Origin: an uncultured Oscillospiraceae bacterium
Lineage (GTDB): Bacteria > Bacillota > Clostridia > Oscillospirales > Oscillospiraceae
DNA length: 64,000 bases
Assembly (NCBI GenBank): GCA_934645175.1
Contig: CAKUDE010000002.1
Coordinates: forward strand, 1-64,000
Direction: 5' to 3'
Positions 43,997-51,521 of this stretch are shown here, in pieces. The notes below the pieces were generated by a model. It saw only the letters and a list, made by a program, of their open reading frames with translations. It ran no database searches and was not told where the DNA came from. A program made the translations under genes and the position numbers. Every line of letters begins with the position of its first letter. The stretch's first letter is position 1.

Positions 43997-44040
43997 TGAA
44001 AAAACCTCCTTGTCATAATATTTATCCTGTGGGTCATGTT

Positions 44041-44069
44041 ATCATAGCATATTTGCCGGGATTTCGCAA
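44041..44069 (-). promoter_or_regulatory. Promoter of trpS-tagO-wecB
   Basis: On the minus strand: TTGCGA, 17-base spacer, TATGAT. Confidence 0.72.
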
Positions 44070-44112
44070 GAAAGAATGTCCGGAATTCCCGAAAATGCCG
44101 CTGCTTTTTTCG

Positions 44113-44141
44113 TTGCGTCCGCGCGCAAACTATAGTATAAT
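44113..44141 (+). promoter_or_regulatory. Promoter of the LTA-synthase-like gene
   Basis: TTGCGT, 17-base spacer, TATAAT. It is back to back with the trpS promoter. Confidence 0.78.
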
Positions 44142-44189
44142 GGGGCAAACGGCGCCGAGGGACGCGGCGCCGGGTCCCGGAGAAAGAAA

Positions 44190-46304
44190 GTGAGGTACCC
44201 TTCCATGGATGATTATTCCCCCGAGTACAGGCATGGCCGCTTTTTGAAGCAGCCGCAGAAGCCCGGGCAGCGGCGCTGCCGCTTTGTGCTGCCTGCGTGG
44301 GCGTTTGTGATCCTGTCCGTTCTGTTTGATGAGCTGATGCTCCACTTCTGGACGACCGACGCGCTGCGCCTCGGCCGTGTTCTGAGCATTGTTCTGTTCA
44401 CCGGCTCGTTTGCCGTGCTGCTTGCCTTCTTCGTTTCGCTGGGCAACACGGCGAAGCTCTGCCGCATCCTTGCGCTGACCTTTGCAAGCATTATGGCGGT
44501 TCTGTATCTGGTCGAGTTTTTCCTGGACGATGCGTTCAAGGTCTTTATGTCTCCGCTGGATATTTTCGAGCGCACCGGCGATATTGCGGGCGATTTCGCC
44601 TCCACCGTGTTTATGCAGGTGCTCAAAAACTTCTGGCGTATTTTGCTGCTGCTTGCACCGATCGTTGCCTACGGCATCTTCGCCCACCGCCGGCAATGGG
44701 GCAAGGTGAACGGCATCCGGATCCGCGTGCTGCTGCCCGTTGTCTGTGCGCTGACGTTGCTGCTGGCGTTCGGCTGCCTGAATTGGCTCTCGCCGGACTA
44801 TGACAGCTATTATTCCAAGTATTCCTTCGATGCGGGAATGCGCGGCTTCGGCCTGCCGACCTCGCTGCGGCTCCAGCTCATGGGCCGCGCGGACTCCGGC
44901 GATATTGAGCCGGATGTGACCATCCCCACGCTCCCGCCCAAAACCACGCCGACCGATCCGACGAACGACCCTACCGCGCCGACCGACCCGAGCGTGACGG
45001 AGGCGCCCACCGAGCCGCCCTTCGAGCCGCAGGTGCGCAAGGCGGACATCGACTTTGCGGCGCTGGCCGAAAGCGAACGCGACGAGGACCTTGCCAAGCT
45101 GCACCGGTATATCGCTTCGCTCACGCCCACAATGACCAACGAATACACGGGACTGTTCAAGGGCAAGAATCTGATCTTTATCACCGCCGAGGCCTTCTCC
45201 AAAGAGGTAATCGATCCCGAGCTGACCCCCACGCTCTACCGCATGATGACGCAGGGAATTTATTTTAAGGAATACTATCAGCCTGCATGGGGCGGAAGCA
45301 CCTCGACCGGCGAGTATTCCAACATCACGGGCCTGGTACCCACCAGCGGCGTCAAGAGCATCCAGAAGACCATCGGGCACAATATGTACTACACCATCGG
45401 CAATCAGCTCCGCCGTCTGGGCTACTATTCCGTGGCCTACCACAACAATTCCTACACCTATTACGGCCGCGACGAAACGCACTGCAACCTCGGCTATGAC
45501 CGGTTTATCGGCATGGGCAACGGCATGGAGGAGGGCGTCAAGCGCGTTTGGCCGGAGAGCGACCTGGAGATGATCGACTTCACCGTGCCGCAGTATATCG
45601 ACCATCAGCCCTTCAGCGTCTACTATATGACCGTCAGCGGCCACGGCGTCTATTCTCGAACGGGCAATACCATGAGCCTGCGGCACTATGACAAGGTGAA
45701 GGATCTGCCCTATTCCGAGACGGTCAAGTGTTATCTGGCCTGCAATCTGGAGCTGGAATACGCCATGCAGAGCCTGATCGCGCAGCTTGAGGCGGCCGGG
45801 ATCGCCGACGATACCGTGATCGTTATCGGCGCGGATCACTATCCCTACTGCCTCGATAAGAGCGATGCCTGGGGCACGGACAAGGACTACCTCTCCGAGC
45901 TCTACGGCTACGCCGCCGACAGCGTTGTGACGCAGAACCATTCGCAGCTTCTCATCTGGAGCGGCTGCCTGGAGGGCAGAAACATCACCGTCGAGCAGCC
46001 GACCTACAGCCTCGACATTGTTCCGACGCTTTCGAACCTCTTCGGTGTGGACTACGACTCGCGTCTGCTGGTCGGCCGCGACGTATTCTCCGACGAGGTG
46101 CCGATCGTGATTTTTGAAAACTATAGCTGGAAGACCGATCTCGGCTTCTATAACGCCGCCACCGGCCGTTTTACCGCCAATGAGGGTGCGGAGATCCCGG
46201 ACGGCTATGTGAAGGCGATCAACGCCATCGTCAACAACAAAATCTATTTCTCAAAGATTGCGCTGAATAAAGACTATTACGGCGTGCTGTTCGGGAAACA
46301 GTAA
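44190..46304 (+). CDS. LTA-synthase-like membrane sulfatase-fold transferase
   Basis: 704-residue membrane-anchored alkaline-phosphatase-superfamily protein, probably moving glycerol-phosphate or a similar group onto a cell-surface polymer. About five N-terminal spans (residues ~33-195) lead to a T/P/D-rich linker (~248-282), then an extracellular sulfatase domain: NLIFITAEAFSKEV, GGSTSTGEYSNITGLVP, YHNNSYTYYGRD and VIGADHYPY provide the metal and nucleophile regions of LtaS relatives. The usual LtaS nucleophile context is modified, so activity on glycerol phosphate is not certain. GTG at 44190 has GGAG at seven bases; ATG at 44205 is a possible alternative start. It is divergent from tagO/wecB genes. 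Confidence 0.86.
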   Translation: MRYPSMDDYSPEYRHGRFLKQPQKPGQRRCRFVLPAWAFVILSVLFDELMLHFWTTDALRLGRVLSIVLFTGSFAVLLAFFVSLGNTAKLCRILALTFASIMAVLYLVEFFLDDAFKVFMSPLDIFERTGDIAGDFASTVFMQVLKNFWRILLLLAPIVAYGIFAHRRQWGKVNGIRIRVLLPVVCALTLLLAFGCLNWLSPDYDSYYSKYSFDAGMRGFGLPTSLRLQLMGRADSGDIEPDVTIPTLPPKTTPTDPTNDPTAPTDPSVTEAPTEPPFEPQVRKADIDFAALAESERDEDLAKLHRYIASLTPTMTNEYTGLFKGKNLIFITAEAFSKEVIDPELTPTLYRMMTQGIYFKEYYQPAWGGSTSTGEYSNITGLVPTSGVKSIQKTIGHNMYYTIGNQLRRLGYYSVAYHNNSYTYYGRDETHCNLGYDRFIGMGNGMEEGVKRVWPESDLEMIDFTVPQYIDHQPFSVYYMTVSGHGVYSRTGNTMSLRHYDKVKDLPYSETVKCYLACNLELEYAMQSLIAQLEAAGIADDTVIVIGADHYPYCLDKSDAWGTDKDYLSELYGYAADSVVTQNHSQLLIWSGCLEGRNITVEQPTYSLDIVPTLSNLFGVDYDSRLLVGRDVFSDEVPIVIFENYSWKTDLGFYNAATGRFTANEGAEIPDGYVKAINAIVNNKIYFSKIALNKDYYGVLFGKQ

Positions 46305-46347
46305 ACCGCCGCGGCACACCGTTTGCCCGCAACAGTCTCAGGCGCCT

Positions 46348-46440
46348 GTCATTGCGAGGCCACGCCAGTGGCCGTGGCAATCTCTTGCAAGACCCTGCAT
46401 TAGATTGCCACGTCGGGCTGCGCCCTCCTCGCAATGACAC
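46348..46440. repeat. Dispersed REP/MITE-like repeat 11 (single complete unit)
   Basis: A clean copy: GTCATTGCGAGGCCACGCCA, GTGGCCGTGGCAATCT, spacer CTTGCAAGACCCTGCATT, AGATTGCCACG, GGGCTGCGCCC, CTCGCAATGACA. At about 93 bases it is the best model of the intact element. Confidence 0.93.
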
Positions 46441-46504
46441 GGAGGCGGCGCACCGCGGCGCAAGTTCCGTAACGACACCATCCGGATGTACGAAAGGAGA
46501 GCTT

Positions 46505-47122
46505 ATGAACGATCCGTGGCTCGACTGGGCCATGCGGCTGCAGGCGCTTGCGCAGGCGGGGCTGGCCTACACGAAAAACCCCTTTGACCGTGAGCGTTTC
46601 GAGCAGATTCGCGGTATTTCCGCCGAGATCGCCGCCGCACGGAGCGGCCTGCCGGAGCAGGCGGTACGCGACGTTTTTTGCAGGGAAAACGGCTATCCGA
46701 CACCGAAGGTCGATACCCGCGCCGCCATTTTCCATGAAGAAAAGCTCCTGCTTGTCCGCGAAAGCGACGGTCGTTGGGCCCTGCCCGGCGGCTGGTGCGA
46801 CGTCGATCAGTCCGTCGCCTCAAACACACGCAAGGAGGCGCTGGAGGAGACGGGACTGGAGGTGCAAACCGAGCGGCTGATCGCCGTGCAGGACTGGCGG
46901 AAGCACAATGTCTGTAACTTTGCCTACGGCGTAGTGAAGATTTTCGTCCTTTGCCGCCCGCTCGGCGGTGCGTTTGTGCCGAACCTTGAGACGACCGAGG
47001 CGTGTTATTTCAGTCGTGAGACACTGCCCTCGGCACTCGCAGAGGAGAAAACGACGCGTGAGCAGCTCCTGATGTGCTTTGATGCCGCACGGGACGAAGC
47101 CCGGCCGGTATTGTTTGACTGA
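46505..47122 (+). CDS. NUDIX hydrolase with Nudix_N domain
   Basis: 205-residue pyrophosphohydrolase of unknown substrate. Residues 1-55 form the N-terminal helical domain seen in this subfamily (WLDWAMRLQALAQAGLAYTK, FDRERFEQIRGISAEI). The Nudix domain has the box GGWCDVDQSVASNTRKEALE followed by ETGLEV, with the substitutions common for this subgroup. Relatives act on ADP-ribose or CDP-linked compounds. AAAGGAGAG precedes ATG 46505; the upstream part of the frame is repeat sequence. It stands alone between repeats. Confidence 0.88.
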   Translation: MNDPWLDWAMRLQALAQAGLAYTKNPFDRERFEQIRGISAEIAAARSGLPEQAVRDVFCRENGYPTPKVDTRAAIFHEEKLLLVRESDGRWALPGGWCDVDQSVASNTRKEALEETGLEVQTERLIAVQDWRKHNVCNFAYGVVKIFVLCRPLGGAFVPNLETTEACYFSRETLPSALAEEKTTREQLLMCFDAARDEARPVLFD

Positions 47123-47187
47123 ATGCGGCTTCCTGAAACGGAGTAATGCCTCTCCCCGCACGGCGGCTCACAATAAGAGAAACGTAA

Positions 47188-47445
47188 AATTGCCACGGGC
47201 GACGATACCGCCCGTGGCAATCTCCTGTGCCGCACCCAAAGCCTCCCCTGTGTAAGGGGAGGTGGTCAGCCGTAGGCTGACCGGAGGGGTTGACGAAAAC
47301 GTAACGTTCTATAAGTCTCTGCATCAGATTGCCGCGTCGGGCTGCGCACTCCTCACAATGACACAGAGGGAGCACGGCAATTATGTCATTGCGAGGGCGG
47401 CTTTGCCGCCCGTGGCAATCTTATGTACCCTCTGTCATTGGGGCG
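47188..47445. repeat. Repeat cluster 12 (both repeat families)
   Basis: Family-1 half-units flank a family-2 copy at about 47237-47290, where CCTCCCC-TGTGTAA-GGGGAGG is followed by GGTCAGCC-GTA-GGCTGACC and GGAGGGG. The last family-1 unit is incomplete at its right end. Confidence 0.85.
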
Positions 47446-47486
47446 GCTGCCCTGTAGCAGTGCGGGCGCTGCCATACGAAAGAAAT

Positions 47487-47523
47487 AAAAAACGACAGGC
47501 ATCGACGATGCTTGTCGTTTTTT
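47487..47523 (-). terminator. Terminator of the tRNA operon
   Basis: AAAACGACAGGCATCG / CGATGCTTGTCGTTTT, one mismatch, with T-tract on the minus strand immediately after tRNA-Tyr. Confidence 0.9.
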
Positions 47524-47607
47524 GGTGGGGGAAGGTGGATTTGAACCACCGAAAGCACTGCTAACAGATTTACAGTCTGCCCCCTTTGGCCACTCGGGAA
47601 TTCCCCC
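47523..47607 (-). tRNA. tRNA-Tyr (anticodon GTA)
   Basis: Minus strand. Acceptor GGGGGAA pairs with TTCCCCC, discriminator A, CCA encoded. Anticodon arm CAGACT-GTA-AATCTG, T arm GGTGG-TTCAAAT-CCACC and the long variable arm of tyrosine tRNAs give 85 bases. Confidence 0.97.
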
Positions 47608-47632
47608 ATATTCGGTTCTTCGGAAAATTGCT

Positions 47633-47708
47633 TGGAGCCGGTAGACGGACTCGAACCCCCGACCTGCTGATTACAAATCAGCTGCTCTACCGGCTGAGCT
47701 ATACCGGC
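47633..47708 (-). tRNA. tRNA-Thr (anticodon TGT)
   Basis: Minus strand. Acceptor GCCGGTA / TACCGGC, discriminator T, CCA encoded. Anticodon arm CTGATT-TGT-AATCAG, T loop GTTCGAGTC. 76 bases, 25 bases upstream of tRNA-Tyr in the same transcript. Confidence 0.97.
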
Positions 47709-47727
47709 ATCTCTCCAAAGCACGTTT

Positions 47728-47756
47728 ATTATAGCGGCGTGACGGCGGTTTGTCAA
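47728..47756 (-). promoter_or_regulatory. Consensus promoter of the tRNA operon
   Basis: On the minus strand: TTGACA, 17-base spacer, TATAAT, 20 bases before tRNA-Thr. Confidence 0.93.
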
Positions 47757-47785
47757 CACTTTTTTTCGCCGAGCGTCGCTTTTTT

Positions 47786-48715
47786 TCACGACAGAACGCC
47801 GCCGTGCGTCAAAACGATCAAAAGCCCGCTTGCCGCAACCAGATACAGCAGCGTCGAGGGGATCACGCAGTGCACCGCCAGCTCCGTGCTGCCGTCATAC
47901 TGCTTGCACCAGACGACGCCGGTGAAGGGCGCGGGGCCGCCGCACATCAGCGCGAGAATCACGGCGGTGCTTCTTTCCATGAAAAATTGCAGAATGAAGT
48001 AGACGACGGCGGGGTAAACCAGCACGCGAAGGACGGAATAGACGATGGCGGTGCGGTCGCGCACCCATGAGAACAGGCCGTACCGCCCTGCCAGCATTCC
48101 CACAAAGAGCAGCGAAAGCGGCGAAACGGCGGCCTCGAGCGCATTTGTCGTATAGGCGAGGAAGGCGGGGAGCTTCACGCCGCACAGACAGAGCGTGATT
48201 CCCGCAGCGACCGCCAGCAGACACGGCGAGAGCAGGACCTTCCTGAGCACGGCGGCCCCGCGCGCCGCGCCGGGGCGATTGCCGAGAAAGATCTGGTGGT
48301 GAACCGCCCAGATCAGAAAATCCTGCACGATGGCGAAGAAAAAAACAATCAGAAGATTGCTTTCACTCAAAAACAGCCGCATCAGCGGCACACAGACGAA
48401 GGAAATGTTGCCGATCCCGGCATAATAGCACAGCAGCGTGCGCTCGTTTTTTTCGCGCCTGCGCAGCAGCCGCCGGCAGAGGAAAAACGGCAGCAGGCTG
48501 AAAACCAGCGCGGCCACGGCGGTCGGCAGGCCGGTGGTGAGAAGCGCCTGCGGCGAGGCGGCGGAGAAGCTGTTGAGCAGCATGGCAGGGAAGCAGACAT
48601 TGAGCAGGACGCCGGGCAGAACGTCCACCGCCTCCTCGGAGACCAGCTTCAGCTTCGGCGCAAGATAGCCGATGCACATGACCGCGAAGAAAAAGAAAAG
48701 ACCTTCAAACTGCAT
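47786..48715 (-). CDS. AEC-family permease (auxin efflux carrier type)
   Basis: 309-residue membrane transporter with about ten spans in two halves; LNVCFPAMLLNSF and, in the second half, MCGGPAPFTGVVWCKQYDG are characteristic of AEC carriers, which move malate, malonate or other organic anions. AGGAGGGCGG precedes the ATG. It lies downstream of the XRE regulator on the same strand but has its own promoter overlapping the end of that gene. Substrate is not known. Confidence 0.86.
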   Translation of the reverse strand: MQFEGLFFFFAVMCIGYLAPKLKLVSEEAVDVLPGVLLNVCFPAMLLNSFSAASPQALLTTGLPTAVAALVFSLLPFFLCRRLLRRREKNERTLLCYYAGIGNISFVCVPLMRLFLSESNLLIVFFFAIVQDFLIWAVHHQIFLGNRPGAARGAAVLRKVLLSPCLLAVAAGITLCLCGVKLPAFLAYTTNALEAAVSPLSLLFVGMLAGRYGLFSWVRDRTAIVYSVLRVLVYPAVVYFILQFFMERSTAVILALMCGGPAPFTGVVWCKQYDGSTELAVHCVIPSTLLYLVAASGLLIVLTHGGVLS

Positions 48716-48741
48716 AAACCGCCCTCCTGTTAAGCAGGAAC

Positions 48742-48770
48742 ATCATAACACTGTCGCGCGCGAAAGTCAA
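48742..48770 (-). promoter_or_regulatory. Promoter of the AEC permease gene
   Basis: On the minus strand: TTGACT, 17-base spacer, TATGAT. The -35 box overlaps the last codons of the XRE gene. Confidence 0.75.
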
Positions 48771-49081
48771 TCGGAATTCCTTGCGGCGAGGGCGGCGTTG
48801 GCGCGGCTGAGGTCGCGCACGAGCTGCCGGATATGCGCCCGCTGCTCTGCGGTCAGCCCGCTCGCGTCGATCAGCTCAACCGGAACGCGGCCGAGGAGCT
48901 GATCGGTCGTGACCTTGAAAAAATCCGCCATTCTCACCAGCATCTCGATCGACGGCATGATATTGTCGTTTTCCCAGTTGGAGACGCACTGCTTCGTAAT
49001 GCTGAAATGCTTTGCGAATTCCACCTGACTCAGGCCGGACTGCAGCCGCAGCGCGCGGATATTTTCGTTGAGCAGAGCCAT
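48767..49081 (-). CDS. XRE-family (HTH_3) transcriptional regulator
   Basis: 104-residue regulator. The helix-turn-helix is clear: NIRALRLQSGLSQVEFAKHF then SITKQCVSNWENDNIMPS (residues ~6-45), followed by MLVRMADFFKVTTDQLLGR. The C-terminal ~40 residues (LTAEQRAHIRQLVRDLSRAN) are a helix for dimer contacts. GGAGGAATCACGA precedes the ATG at 49081. It is divergent from a prepilin gene with only about 200 bases between the starts and overlapping promoter regions, so it probably controls itself and may control the pilin. Confidence 0.92.
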   Translation of the reverse strand: MALLNENIRALRLQSGLSQVEFAKHFSITKQCVSNWENDNIMPSIEMLVRMADFFKVTTDQLLGRVPVELIDASGLTAEQRAHIRQLVRDLSRANAALAARNSD

Positions 49082-49131
49082 TCGTGATTCCTCCGGAGTC
49101 CAAATTCTATTGACTATCATATAATTTTCCG

Positions 49132-49160
49132 TTGACAAAATAAAAATACTATGGTATATT
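49132..49160 (+). promoter_or_regulatory. Strong promoter of the prepilin gene
   Basis: TTGACA, 17-base spacer, TATATT, in a markedly A+T-rich island. A weaker minus-strand TATGAT for the XRE gene lies just upstream, so regulators bound here could affect both. Confidence 0.88.
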
Positions 49161-49283
49161 GTTCTTGGACATCGGGAAAAGGAGAGGCCGCCGGGCGCCC
49201 GAGGAAGCAGGGGGCGGCGGCAGAAAATTCGGGTTTTTCGCGCTCCGGCGCGGGAAATACATATTTTTAAGGAGAGTTCCGAA

Positions 49284-49649
49284 ATGAAGAAAACTCGCAA
49301 AAAGGGCTTTACCATCGTAGAGCTCGTCATCGTCATCGCCGTCATCGCCATTCTCGCCGCCGTGCTGATTCCGACCTTCTCCGGTGTCATTGAGAACGCC
49401 AGAAAGTCTGCTGCACAGTCTGAGGCCAAAAATGTTTGGACGCAGTATTGCGTTAAGAACGCCGAGACTGGCTTTGACACGTTCAGTGGTTATGTCAAGA
49501 TTGAGAAAAACGGCAGCACGTATTACTTCGCTGTAAATGATGGTCAGTTGGATGTCACTGTTCTTACTCAGGCGAGTGATATCGACACCAGTGCGGTTGC
49601 TGATTTCCCTGCCATCTTCCCGAAGAAGGCTGCTAACGGCAACGGCTAA
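49284..49649 (+). CDS. Type IV prepilin-like protein
   Basis: 121-residue precursor. It has a class III signal: short basic leader MKKTRKKG, cleavage before FTIVELVIVIAVIAILAAVL with glutamate at position +5, then a small globular part (SAAQSEAKNVWTQYCVKNAE ... STYYFAVNDGQLDV). AAGGAGAG lies before the ATG. The leader and helix are almost identical to the protein at the left window edge. No prepilin peptidase, pilus ATPase or platform protein is near, so assembly would depend on genes elsewhere. It may form a pilus, a pseudopilus or an anchored surface protein. Confidence 0.9.
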   Translation: MKKTRKKGFTIVELVIVIAVIAILAAVLIPTFSGVIENARKSAAQSEAKNVWTQYCVKNAETGFDTFSGYVKIEKNGSTYYFAVNDGQLDVTVLTQASDIDTSAVADFPAIFPKKAANGNG

Positions 49650-49689
49650 TAATCCAACCAACTCTTTTTAGCTTCATATCCCCGCGCGG

Positions 49690-49713
49690 GCGCCCGGCTT
49701 TGCCGGGCGCTTT
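49690..49713 (+). terminator. Terminator of the prepilin gene
   Basis: GCGCCCGGC / GCCGGGCGC with a TTT loop, followed by TTT. Confidence 0.8.
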
Positions 49714-49729
49714 GCATTTGCCGCCGACT

Positions 49730-49909
49730 GTCATTGCGAGGGCGGCTCTGCCGCCCGTGGCAATCTCGTGTGTATACTGTCATTGCGAGACTTGCGTCAG
49801 CAAGTCGTGGCAATCTCTTGTAAGTCTCTGCATCAGATTGCCGCGTCGCTCCGCTCCTCGCAATGACACAGGGGGAGAGTGCCGCGTCGCTTCGCTCCTC
49901 GCAATGACA
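49730..49909. repeat. Dispersed REP/MITE-like repeat cluster 13
   Basis: A half-unit with GGGCGGC hairpin, then a complete unit (GACTTGC hairpin, spacer CTTGTAAGTCTCTGCATC), with two right-end copies of the GCTTCGCTCCTCGCAATGAC type. Confidence 0.9.
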
Positions 49910-49943
49910 CGCGCACTGAAAGACCCGACGCAGGAATTTCCTC

Positions 49944-49972
49944 TTGCATTTTTTCGGTGTTTGGGCTATAAT
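49944..49972 (+). promoter_or_regulatory. Promoter of the MATE gene at 50024
   Basis: TTGCAT, 17-base spacer, TATAAT. Confidence 0.8.
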
Positions 49973-50023
49973 AGTCCGAGTTTGCGTTTTTGAAAAACGG
50001 ACGATTCAATAAAAGGAAAGTGA

Positions 50024-51448
50024 GTGATCGTCTTGAGCGATTTGCGAGAAAACAAGATGGGCGTGATGCCCGTTGGTCGCCTGCTGCTGACAATGGCGCT
50101 GCCGATGGCGCTGTCGATGCTCGTGCAGGCGCTTTATAATGTTGTGGACAGCGTGTTCGTCTCACGCATTTCCGACGTGGACAATAATGCGCTGACCGCC
50201 GTTTCGCTGGCCTTCCCGGTGCAGAATATCATGATCGGCCTTGCCACCGGTATCGGCGTGGGCGTCAACGCCCTGCTTTCGCGCGGTCTGGGCGAAAAGA
50301 ATCAGGAGCAGGTCAACCGCTCCGCGCTCAACGGCCTGCTGCTGGCCTGCTTCGGCATCGTCCTGACGATGCTCTTCGGCGTGTTCTGCGCGGAGCCGTT
50401 CATGCGCTCGCAGACCGAAAACACGGTTATCATCCGCTACGGTGTGCAGTATATCCGCGTGATCACGCTGGCCTCCTTCGGCATTTTCGGCGAGATTCTG
50501 TTTGAACGTCTGCTTCAGGCAACCGGCCGCACGAGCTATACCATGCTTACGCAGGGCATCGGCGCGATCATCAACATCATCCTCGACCCGATTCTGATCT
50601 TCGGTATGTTCGGCCTGCCGCGCATGGAGGTGCTCGGCGCTGCGCTGGCGACCGTGTTCGGTCAGATCGTCGCCTTTGTCATCGCGGTCATTTTGAATCT
50701 GAAGAAGAATCACGACGTTCGCCTGTCGCTGCGCGGCTTCCGCCCGCATGGGCCGACGATCCGCCGCATCCTCGGCGTGGGTATCCCTTCGGTCATCATG
50801 GTTGCCATCGGCTCGCTGATGTATTATTGCTTCAATCTCGTCCTCGGCCGTTACGACGCCGTTTCTCCCGGATTGGGCGAGGTCGGCTCGACGGTGTTCG
50901 GCGCCTATTTTAAGCTCCAGAGCTTCGTGTTCATGCCCGTGTTCGGCATCAATAACGCGCTGCTGGCCATCGTCTCCTACAACTACGGCGCGCGCCGCCC
51001 GGATCGCATCAAAAGCGTGATCAAATGCGGCGTGGCGGCGACCTGCACGCTGATGCTGATCGGCATTACCGTTTTCCAGCTCTTCCCGGAGCAGCTTCTC
51101 GGCTTCTTCAATCCCAGCGGACAGATGCTGGAGATCGGCGTTCATGCGCTGCGCATTCTGTGCCTCCCGTTCATCTTTGCGGGCATGGGCATTGTGTTCG
51201 GCGGCGTGTTCCAGGCGCTCGGCAAGAGCATCTACAGTATGTTCGTCTCCATCGCGCGGCAGCTTGTTGCACTCATTCCGGCGGCGTACCTGCTTTCGCT
51301 GAGCGGGAATATCGACGCGGTGTGGTTCGCCTTCCCCATTGCCGAGATCGTTTCGGCTACGCTCAGCGTCGTTATGTTTATCACGATCTATCGTCAGAAG
51401 ATCAAACCTCTGGGCGAAAAGGGGCTTGAAAACACCCCGCTTGCGTGA
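50024..51448 (+). CDS. MATE-family efflux transporter
   Basis: 474-residue, twelve-span multidrug or toxin exporter driven by Na+ or H+. The repeated MatE halves are visible: PMALSMLVQALYNVVDSVFV near the start and ILGVGIPSVIMVAIGSLMYY in the middle, with GVNALLSRGLGEKNQEQVN after the second span. A GTG at 50024 with AAGGA six bases away is the likely start; a TTG at 50033 is possible. The promoter of aroB overlaps its last codons. Substrate unknown. Confidence 0.9.
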   Translation: MIVLSDLRENKMGVMPVGRLLLTMALPMALSMLVQALYNVVDSVFVSRISDVDNNALTAVSLAFPVQNIMIGLATGIGVGVNALLSRGLGEKNQEQVNRSALNGLLLACFGIVLTMLFGVFCAEPFMRSQTENTVIIRYGVQYIRVITLASFGIFGEILFERLLQATGRTSYTMLTQGIGAIINIILDPILIFGMFGLPRMEVLGAALATVFGQIVAFVIAVILNLKKNHDVRLSLRGFRPHGPTIRRILGVGIPSVIMVAIGSLMYYCFNLVLGRYDAVSPGLGEVGSTVFGAYFKLQSFVFMPVFGINNALLAIVSYNYGARRPDRIKSVIKCGVAATCTLMLIGITVFQLFPEQLLGFFNPSGQMLEIGVHALRILCLPFIFAGMGIVFGGVFQALGKSIYSMFVSIARQLVALIPAAYLLSLSGNIDAVWFAFPIAEIVSATLSVVMFITIYRQKIKPLGEKGLENTPLA

Positions 51449-51454
51449 TATAAT
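51426..51454 (+). promoter_or_regulatory. Promoter of the shikimate operon
   Basis: TTGAAA, 17-base spacer, TATAAT, overlapping the 3' end of the MATE gene. The expected start, near 51461, lies before the hairpin at 51474. Confidence 0.8.
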
Positions 51455-51473
51455 CGACACAACACGGAATACG

Positions 51474-51507
51474 AACGGGCTGCACGGTTTCGTGCGGCCC
51501 GTTTTTG
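51474..51507 (+). terminator. Terminator-like hairpin between the aroB promoter and aroB
   Basis: ACGGGC-T-GCACG / CGTGC-G-GCCCGT with a GTTT loop and TTTTT. It ends MATE transcripts but also lies inside the aroB leader, about 15 bases after the expected transcription start, so it could act as an attenuator. Confidence 0.82.
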
Positions 51508-51521
51508 ATCAAGGGGATATT

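Noticed and set aside
44130..45941. 603-codon minus-strand frame opposite the LTA-synthase-like gene
   Set aside because: The plus-strand protein has membrane spans and sulfatase-fold motifs; the antisense product has no recognisable domain and low-complexity His/Arg composition.
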